This document shows, piece after piece, positions 56,355-64,000 of a DNA stretch of 64,000 nucleotides; the first letter of the stretch is position 1, and every line of letters starts with the position of its first letter. The position numbers and the translations under genes are program-made. The notes beneath the pieces are model-generated. The model saw nothing but the letters and a program-made list of their open reading frames with translations, did no database searches and had not been told where the DNA came from. Source of the DNA: Amorphophallus konjac (Eukaryota > Streptophyta > Magnoliopsida > Alismatales > Araceae); NCBI GenBank assembly GCA_022559845.1, contig CM040128.1, forward strand, positions 71,673,247 to 71,737,246. Direction: 5' to 3'.

Positions 56355-56510
56355 AAGAGGTTCTCGGCGTGAGGGTTCAGAAATATGGCATGGCTTCTCG
56401 GCGCGGGCAGAAAGGAGTTCTCGGCGTGCCACGAAGGGGGCTCTCGGCATGTGTTGAAGGGGGGGAGAGGAGGATCTCGGCGCGAGAGTTCACTATTCAC
56501 GCCGAGAAGG
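56355..56510. repeat. TCTCGGCGCG motif array
   Basis: Six variants of TTCTCGGCGTG / TCTCGGCGCG every 22-35 bp, ending with CACGCCGAGAAGG in inverted form. Confidence 0.82.
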
Positions 56511-57610
56511 TGCTGGGCTTGAGCGCCGTGAGGACTTATGGGGTTTTACGGTGCTCTGTTCTAGGGATTTTTCTCAGGATTCAGACAGTGGCTGGGGAAT
56601 GGATTCAGGAGGCAAGTGAGGAAAGAGCCAGGGGCCTACCAGGTTGACAGCAGGGGGTCACAGATGAAAGGGGTTGGAGGGATCAGAGTCACCGGGCCTT
56701 CGAGCTCTCAGGAACAGGCTTCACGCCATCTGTATTGCCGACCATCCAGGAGATCGAGAGACGACAACCTCTGATCCCTGCAATGGCCCTAGTGGCTCAA
56801 GAAATTTGAGAAGAAAATCACGGACTCCGCGACGTTTAAATCATCAATGACATTGAGGGAGAGAGGGGGGAAACAAGGCCCAAAAATCCACAGTGAGGAT
56901 TGGGGCTTTGTTGGCTCCGTCCCATCTTAAACATGCATGCATATAAACACAAAGGATTATCAGAGTCCTAAGCATTCGAGCAATCAATGTATGCAGGGGA
57001 CGACAGATACCCTGAGAGAGAGATAGAGAGGACAAAGCCCAGGGATCCATAGAGGTGAGGATCGGGGCTCTGTACCAACTCCCCCGGGGCTGCGAGAGAG
57101 GCAAGCAGCAGGGAGTACCTATCAGCTGCCAGGACTATCGACCGACACCTGAAATCATGGACTCATCGATCAAACTCCGCAACCAAAATGATAGCTACCA
57201 CGATCATCAGAGAGGGGTGAGAGAAAGAAACTCGAGCTTCTACTCATTGCACCATCTTTATTATTCATTCTTCATTGGCTACAGCGAGATAACTCGGACG
57301 ATAGTCGAAAGGGGACTTCGAACATCCTTCGAGTAGAAGAAATCCCACATACAAGGGTAGAAAGAATACATGAGGGAAGAAAAGAAAACCCGTTCGGAAT
57401 AGCAGGAGGATGGGGGAGGGCGGAGCATTGACTCCTCTCCCTCCCCGAGCACCCCACCTTCTCCTTCTCTCGAGCTTCGCAGCAGCTTCTTCACTCGCTC
57501 CCTTTTCTTTCTCTTTTTTTTTCTATCTGTTTTCTGGATGAGGTTTTTCTTCCTCTACTTCTTTCTTGTTGTTCTCTTTTTTTTCTTTTTGATCTCGAGA
57601 GGAAGGGGGG

Positions 57611-57618
57611 TTTTTATA
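57611..57618 (-). promoter_or_regulatory. LTR TATA box
   Basis: Minus strand TATAAAAA in TGCTTATAAAAACCCCC. Confidence 0.6.
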
Positions 57619-57664
57619 AGCAGAGTGCTCTCCTCCCTCCGTATGGGTCTCTCGGTGTGCACAT

Positions 57665-57795
57665 ATCAGGTTCCCGGCGCGCATCTTGCGAAGGCTCCCG
57701 GCGCGCATATTGCGAAGGCTCCCGGCGCAAAGGCTCCTGGCGCGAAGGCTTCTCGGCGCCAGTCTTGGGCCGTGGTGAAGGGCTTTCGGCGCCAT
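57665..57795. repeat. CCCGGCGCG motif array
   Basis: GGCTCCCGGCGCGCATATTG-type units of about 25 bp, six copies, decaying to GGCTTCTCGGCGCCAG. Confidence 0.85.
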
Positions 57796-58634
57796 GGCCC
57801 ATTTAGGCCCCCGACTCCTTTTCTTATTGCTCTACTTCTTTTTATCACTAGGCTTCAGGGACGCCTAATCTGTCTTTTCATTTGTCAGTCCTTCGAATCC
57901 GCCAGAACGGGTGAAGGTCATATCAGAATATCTCTGGAGTTTCATCAGTCAATTAGACTGCAATTCTTATCAGTATTGTCATCTGGGGGATGACAATACC
58001 GGACATCAGCTTGGTCGGGGAGGACTTCAGCCGGGTGGTAGCTTCAGTGATAAATCTTCCGTAATCCTGGTCTTGCAGGGACTTCCGGGATCTTCATCTT
58101 TCACTCAATCTTCCATTATGTCTCGTTTCTATTCTCTGTTATATTTCAGGTGTCAACAGTAAGCAAACACTTGGAGCGCCCATATGCAAACATCTAGCGG
58201 AAGCAAAGACAGATAAATCAAACCACAATGCAATAGGAGTTTTTAGGTGGTTCGGTCCTCCAGACCTACGTCCACCCCACACTCAAAACCCGAGTGTGGC
58301 TTACTGCTGCGCAACATAGCTTGCGTCCGCTGGGCATCACAGCTTACCTACAACCGCTGGGCAACACAGCTTGCCGTCCGAGGAATCCTCCTCGCCCGCT
58401 GAGCCTCACAACTTGCTGTCCAGAGGATGCACCTCTGCAAACCACTGGGGATTACAGCTTACCCGTCCAGAGGAGTCCACCTCTGCAGTCGCTGGCTAAC
58501 AGCTTGAAGAAAGTATAAAATGAAAACAGAAGATAGACAAGACAACAATGGAAAGCTATAAATGAAAAACACAATATAGCTCTCAACAGAGCAGACCGGC
58601 CTGGATTTGATCCACGATCCAATAAACAGATCTT

Positions 58635-58775
58635 CAGACTTCACTCTTCTTCTCTTGATCTCACTGTCTCTCTTTCTTTCTCTCTTTCTCTTCTTCTTCT
58701 GCTAATCTCTCACTCTCTGCTCTTCTTTTCTTCTTCCTGATTCTTCTTCTTTCTTTTTCTTCTTCTCTCTGTGGA
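58635..58775. repeat. Pyrimidine-rich microsatellite-like tract
   Basis: Long run of CTT, TCT and TTTC with few interruptions, inside the Sirevirus LTR. Confidence 0.75.
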
Positions 58776-59079
58776 TCGAAGGCTCTCTGCTGCTCTCAGA
58801 CTGGATGTATATACTTAGCATCTCTTCAGTCGATCTTGCTCCTGCTGAAGACGAAGGCATCAATATATACTAGCAGCAGGTGGATAAGGGGCGTGTGGCT
58901 TCCACATTTCCTGCCCTAGGAATTCGGACCACGTGGCAGCATCCAGCAGGCTGTTAGTACATGTGTCTTCATCTGGGCACTCCCCTTATTCTCGGATCAC
59001 GTGCCTTCATTAGGCTTCACGAAGGGTGCCTGTCAGACAGAGAACAAATTATCAGTCTAAGTCTAAACCCTGTACACAC

Positions 59080-61310
59080 TTTGAATATGAAATGCATTGT
59101 ATATACTTGTGAAGGCTAATGCAGTGTATAGACTTTGCCCCAATGTGTAGACTTCACATAAGAGGGCAACGGCTATACATACTTTGAAGAGCATTCAGCA
59201 TCCAACGTATAGACTTAGGCAATGTAAGAGGTTGAGAGTGTATGGACTTGATGAGCGTTCAACAATGTGCAGACTTCGACTCGATGTGTAGACTTCACAA
59301 CTGATGAATGCAATGCAATGCAGACACTGACTGTATGGACTTGAATATGAATGCAGTGTACAGACTCTACCCAATGTATAGACTTCATCTATGTGAAGCT
59401 ATACGATGTACATACTTCATATGTGAAGCAGCCGCTGTACAGACTTAAGCAATATGAAGACTTGACAGACAACTGACGATATATGGACTTCAGGTGTGAA
59501 GACGTTGTGAATGCAAATGCAATGTACATACTTCATATGTGAAGCAGCCGCTGTACAGACTTCACCAGACTTCACTCGATGTACAGACTTCATGAACGAT
59601 GCATGTAGTGCATTGAAGGATGTACAGACTTCCTGAAGTGTGAAGGAGTTGAGTGTATAGACTTCATCATGTGAAGACTTGAACAAGGCATGTATAGACT
59701 TCACGTCGTGAAGCAATGTATATACTTAGCTGAAAAAACTCTGTACAGGCTTGACCGAAGTAAAGTCTGTACAGACATGAAACAATGGAAGGCTGCGAGT
59801 GTATAGACTTTGAGATGTGTAGACTTGCCAAAGAGCTAGACGATGTACAGACTTGAACAAGTAAAGTCTGTACAGACTTGAAGGTTCACAGTGTGTAGAC
59901 TTTGACAATGCAACGTCAGTAAAGTTCCCAGTGTACAGACTTACTGAACTGAGCGTAGGTAAAAGATATGAGGAATGTATAGACTTACTCAGTTCAGTTC
60001 AGAACGTAGGTAAAAGTCCCAATGTATAGACTTTACCTGAGAATGCAACCGCTGTACAGACTTGCTCAACCAGTCCGATGTACAGACTTGGAATTTCAAC
60101 AGAAGGATGTACAGACTTGGAAAACTAATGCCAATGTACAGACTTCACCTCGTGCAAGCTATAGTGAATGAGTGTATAGACTTAATGGTCTCCCTGGCTG
60201 TACAGACTTGATCACAGGCTGAACAGTCGAATGTATAGACTTGCTTCCACCGACCAGTGTATAGACTTTGTAAGCGTGAGACGCTGAATGAGACGGTGGC
60301 TGAGACGATGCACAGACTTCAGGTGAAATGATGCAGCTACAGTGCAGTGTACAGACTTGCCTCAGACGCAGCATGAACAGTCCGATGTATAGACTTCATG
60401 AACTAGACGCTGAAGTCTGTATAGACTTTAACACTGAATGAGACATTGGCTGAAACAATAGGCTGTACAGACTTTAGATGCGTGAGACGCAAGTTGAGAC
60501 AATGCAGTGTACAGACTTCATGCATGTAGACGTTGAACTACAGAATGTGCAGACTTTGCCAACAGTCAACAATTGCAGTATATAGACTTGGCCAATGCAG
60601 CGTTGTATAGACTTCAAGTCAGAATGCACAATGTGTGGACTTGACCAATGTTCAGACTTTGAATATGAAGATCAATGTATGGACTTGGAAAACAAAGGGG
60701 GCGTCGACCCATCAGAAGGGAGCGTCGACCCACAATTGTCCAGACTATGCATGAGACGGTGAGCCATGTGCAGACTTTGAAGCTTAACAGAAATACAGGA
60801 TGTACAGACTTCATGAAATGCATGCTACGATGTACAGACTTTGTCCACGAACTGTGCACATGCATTTCATGAATGATGTATAGACTCTGAAATGCAAGCA
60901 ATGCAGCAATGTCTAGACTTTGGGCTTTACCCTGCAGTGTATAGACTTGCTGGTCTGCTAGGAATGCAATGTATGGACTTGCAGCCATGCGAGCCATGCA
61001 GTGTATGGACTTGCTGGCCTACGGTGTACAGACTTGCAGCCATGCGAGCCATGCAGTGTATTGACTTGCTAGTCATCAAGCTACATGCAGACAGAAAAGC
61101 AATGTATGAACACAGTGTATAGACTTAGAAGTCTAAAGGGGCGTCGACTCATCTAATCAGAGGGTCGACCCATTGATGCGTGTATGAAATATACTTCCAA
61201 TGTGTAGACTTCGGACTTGCCATGATGTGTAGACTTCATGAGAATGCAACAGCCAGTGTATAGACTTCATGCAATGATGTATGCAGCCTGGGCAATGTAT
61301 GGACTTGGCC
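59080..61310. repeat. Array of about 68 TGTAYAGACTT motifs
   Basis: Consensus RTGTAYAGACTT, counted by eye as about 68 copies in 2.2 kb, mean spacing about 33 bp, spacers largely unlike one another. Nearly all copies point the same way. In a few places (near 59,765, 59,867 and 60,415) an inverted AAGTC or AGTC precedes and makes a palindrome such as AGTCTGTACAGACTT. GTCGACCCA / GTCGACTCA sites interrupt at 60,700-60,735 and 61,140-61,175. Confidence 0.93.
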
Positions 61311-61523
61311 CAACCAATATATCAGTCATACACATGCATTCTCCACAGAACAAATCAGACATAGCACACTTAAGCATTCTCCAGATAATATATCATGTTG
61401 CTGTCATCAAAACACAATCTCATAAAGCACTCACTGTGTTGCTATCATCAAAATAAAACTAGCATTGCTATCATCAAATCATCAACACTAAATAGCACAT
61501 GCTTGTGCCTAAAGGGCACAACA

Positions 61524-61528
61524 CTCGC
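61524..61528. repeat. Target site duplication CTCGC, right copy
   Basis: Directly after the Sirevirus LTR end ACAACA at 61,523. Confidence 0.82.
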
Positions 61529-61869
61529 CACGTGTTGTTAGTTGTCTTGCACATGTTGTTAGTCGTCCCTTTATGTTCCATGTTTTATCCTAACCGTGTG
61601 GTCATCCTTAATATTCTTGTCCCAACCGTGTGTTATTCCCAACCGTGTGTTATTCCACCATGTTATTGTCTAGTTACACCATGTTCATGCATGCATGTTG
61701 TTTGTCCATGCCACTGCATATGTGCTTGTTTGCCTTTGTTATGTTGCATTGTCTCCCATTTGATTTGATTATTATGTTATGTTGTGTTGTCTGCTTGCTT
61801 ATTCATGTCACGTTTTATACATGAAAACCCGTAAAAATCAGAAAATAAAAATCTAAAAGATGTCGTTTC

Positions 61870-62697
61870 ACCTGCATAGGTAAGTTAGGTATGGCTTTCT
61901 ACCCCTATATCTTTATTGCATTACTATATGGTATTATATGTTATCTCGAGAACCAGTTGGTTATCTACGTATTCCAGGATCTGATGTTCCCCTTTAACAA
62001 AAACGATGATGATCTAGGTACACGTGTTTAATCATCGGATAGGCCGTTAGGTTGGGAAAGTTAGGGGACGATTGTTCTATCGCGCATGCCGTGGTTGCAG
62101 ATAGTGTCTTGACCCTGATTACCCCTGTCTAGCAATATTATTCTCGAGTATTTTCTATTGTGTGACTTTCTTTGCATTCATTTTAATGATTTTTTTTATT
62201 TTAGCCCAGTATGCATCATACGCATCTTTTGAACATTCATGACCCAGGGTTTGTCTGAAAGTGTCCAATTTGTGATGGATAATTATGTGTTCAGGGTTTT
62301 GAGTAGAAGGAACTATTCCACTCAGAGTTGAAAGGTTCTCTCTAGTCTATTCACCTGGTTTGGTCGACTGAGAGTCCCCGTCTGGAGTTTTAGTCTATCT
62401 CTTTACTTTTCGTTACTGCTTTGATTCCCTCATTGGTTGTGGATTGTGTCCCCTATTGAGGTTGCCTACCTTTTACCCTGCCTTTTACCTTAGTTTAGTT
62501 CCTCCATATTGGTGTTACTTTTAGTCTGACTATCCCTCGTGTTTGGTTCGAAATTTTCAGATGATTCCTATCGCTTGTTGGTGAGAAAACGGGTGTCTTT
62601 TTACCTTAACGTCCGCTTTTCGGTTCACTCCCCTTCATCTCCATGTTCCATCTCGCTTTTGCTTCACCTCCGCTCGCTCCCCTGCAAAGAGGACGTT
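61870..62697 (+). other. Conserved noncoding block before the 3' LTR
   Basis: Counterpart of 18,880-19,687, in the same order and at the same distance from the LTR. No ORF is shared. Confidence 0.75.
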
Positions 62698-62710
62698 AAG
62701 GAGGGACATC
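62698..62710 (+). other. Purine-rich tract of the Gag-only element
   Basis: AAGGAGGGACATC directly before TGTTGACACCC. Confidence 0.7.
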
Positions 62711-63500
62711 TGTTGACACCCATTTTTTACCGATAAGTTGAGTCATTTCTCTTACTATCATTTGTTGATGTCTCGAGTTGTCCATTGCTCATTGGGCTAT
62801 TTTCAGGCATAATTTTGGGCCTATTTTATAGGTACCTCCCTCCCTGACTCGGTCTGCTTCAATTCAGGGTTTAATGGGGCTTGATTTTTCTTAATTTATC
62901 ACATATTATCAATTTCAAGCTCCCAGCCTTTGCACGGTCGATCGACCGGCCGTCCAGTCTCTAGGCCATTAGTGGTGAGCCGCTCAACTATTTTATGGAT
63001 ATTCAGGTGATTTTTTTGATTTCCACCGATAAACTTTTACACGGTCTGAGCATAGCCGTACAAACCCATTGTACGGTGTGTACTTAGCCGTTCAATTCCC
63101 ATAGTCCTAATCTCGTTGGGTCTTTCAGATAATTATCCATTTATCTATTTATTTGGATTTATCACCGACAAGGCCTACACGGTTGGACTTGGACCGCCCT
63201 ATTCGTTGAAGGGTCTAGCACAAGGCCGTTCAATCCATAAGAGTCCAATGGTGAAATAGTCGGTCAGTTCGATGGATAATTGGGTAATTTAACTGTTTTA
63301 TTTAATTTTCATCGACAGCCTTGGACGCTCTAGCAATAGACCGTGCAATAGGCTGGGCGGCCTATCGCACGATCGCGTATTGGCCCGATTTTTGAGATTT
63401 TAAAAGATTTTCTCTCTCCAACCCGTGGTTTAATCCCCAACTTATTCCACCCATTTCTCCGCGGATTCTCTACCAAATGGGGTGCCGTTTGAACTGGTTG
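62711..63500 (+). repeat. 3' LTR of the Gag-only element, interrupted
   Basis: Matches 46,623-47,412 with about 5% difference, up to GAACTGGTTG at 63,500, where another LTR begins. Confidence 0.92.
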
Positions 63501-64000
63501 TGTCACGTCCCGACGCGGAATATCGAGGGCGCGACGAGTCGTAAACACGCGTGTCGATCAGAGCATGTACAATTTTATTTCTAAAATCAGAAATGAACGG
63601 GAAAATGATACTTTTATTCCATCAAAATGAAGTTTACAACACTAATTGATAAGCCATAAAGACAATTACAACTTCCAAATCCAAATTACAACATTCTTGT
63701 AAAATCACTAGTTGATCTACATAAACCTAGGTAAAAAGGAAAACACTCTTTCACTCTTGTCCATTCCCTTGTTCAATTTCATTTCCTGCAACAATTAATC
63801 AAAACGTAGGGTGAGCTAAAAGCTCAGTAGGATTTTATATCTCTATGAACCAGGCAATCTTTAAGTGTTAGCAATTTAAACAACTTTTTAACTTGTATCG
63901 GGAAGTATATAAACATGAATAGAATTTCCAAGTAATTGAGATGATATGATATCAAGATGAATTTCCAAGTAATAACTTTGAACAAATAAGGAATTTCATG
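63501..64000 (-). mobile_element. LTR of a Tekay-type element, left end
   Basis: Starts TGTCACGTCCCGACGCGG and matches the start of the LTR at 41,665 (GCGACGAGTCGTAA, GTGTCGATCAGAGCATGTA, GTGAGCTAAAAGCTCAGTAGG). Because it abuts foreign sequence without a primer site, this is the outer end of the 3' LTR of a minus element that continues past the window. Confidence 0.85.

Larger units (their letters stand above)
55392..58158 (-). mobile_element. Solo LTR of a Tat-like element, 2,767 bp
   Basis: Plus-strand ends TGCGGACGCGGGG and GGTGTCAACA; on the minus strand the LTR therefore starts TGTTGACACC. Flanked by GTAAG. The minus TATA box is at 57,611-57,618. CCGGCGCG motif clusters are at 56,355-56,510 and 57,665-57,795. 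Related to, and opposite in orientation from, the solo LTR at 33,144. No coding sequence accepted. Confidence 0.85.
55250..61523 (-). mobile_element. Sirevirus solo LTR, about 3.5 kb net, split by a Tat solo LTR
   Basis: On the minus strand it starts TGTTGTGCCC (61,523) and ends ...CATTCACCCCCCCTCTG...CAATA (55,250; the terminal CA is mutated to TA). It is flanked by CTCGC on both sides. A splice-like block with AGGTGGTTCGGTCCTCC at 58,240 matches the 31,500 region of the other Sirevirus LTR, inverted. No primer site, purine tract or ORF of copia type is present. It holds the large TGTAYAGACTT array. Confidence 0.82.
46623..63500 (+). mobile_element. Gag-only Ogre/Tat-like element, 16.9 kb, with nested solo LTRs
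   Basis: Order: 5' LTR (46,623-48,382), primer site (48,389), Gag (49,708-53,126), noncoding region, conserved block (61,870-62,697), purine tract, 3' LTR from 62,711 cut at 63,500. No protease, RT, RNase H or integrase motif is present in any frame. The LTRs differ by about 5% by eye over the shared 789 bases. Net of the Sirevirus insertion the piece is about 10.6 kb. It fits the class of terminal-repeat elements that keep only Gag and need another element's pol. Confidence 0.85.

Noticed and set aside
59080..61310. CRISPR-like array of short repeats with unlike spacers
   Set aside because: The word is only 11 bases, spacing is irregular, there are no cas genes, and it lies in a plant Sirevirus LTR with clear target duplications.

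Overview
The window is nuclear DNA of a flowering plant with a large, repeat-rich genome. The basis is LTR retrotransposons of plant lineages: Tat/Ogre-type and Tekay/Del-type Ty3/gypsy, and Sirevirus-type Ty1/copia. The GC-rich coding style of one Tat element would fit a monocot, but that is only inference. I see no cellular housekeeping gene, rRNA or tRNA. Nearly every base belongs to a nest of retroelements inserted into one another, and several insertion points can be read to the base from 5-bp target duplications.

Layout. (1) An old plus-strand Ogre/Tat-like element runs from the left edge to about 21,290. A younger minus-strand Tat element (80-11,198; 785-bp LTRs about 1.5% apart by eye) cuts its integrase end, with target duplication CTTAT. 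Between pol and the 3' LTR (19,701) the old element carries two antisense genes with plant mobile domains: a two-exon gene at 12,889-14,329 and a seven-exon gene at 15,287-18,434 in which every exon junction is phase 0. (2) A Tekay chromovirus (about 21,400-28,860, plus) is cut by the 3' end of a Sirevirus (to 31,730). (3) A minus-strand Tekay LTR (31,785-37,970) holds a solo Tat LTR (33,144-36,050, TSD AGTAC). (4) An inverted LTR fragment (to 39,783) abuts a truncated minus Tekay element (39,784-44,403), which sits in the protease region of another minus gypsy element (44,404-46,622). (5) A 17-kb Ogre-like element (46,623-63,500) has LTRs, primer site and Gag but no pol. Inside it lies a Sirevirus solo LTR (55,250-61,523, TSD CTCGC), which holds a second solo Tat LTR (55,392-58,158, TSD GTAAG). 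(6) A further minus Tekay LTR starts at 63,501 and leaves the window.

All gag-pol sets are damaged, mostly by C-to-T or G-to-A type stop codons. The exception is the Tat pol (4,951-8,733), which is open throughout with catalytic residues of reverse transcriptase, archaeal-type RNase H and integrase present.

Two things stand out. First, antisense cargo genes with real introns occur in two different Tat/Ogre elements. Both encode an N-terminal module followed by an Ala/Arg/Glu-rich coiled coil, and the six introns of the larger gene look like variants of one ATGC-rich sequence. Second, the noncoding DNA of almost every element is built from its own short reiterated motif at roughly 27-33 bp spacing. 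The motifs are ACGGTC...GACCGT, AGCGCC...GGACGCT, CCGAC...GTCGG, CCGGCGCGCC, and about 68 copies of TGTAYAGACTT. This shared design in unrelated families is the best candidate here for something undescribed.
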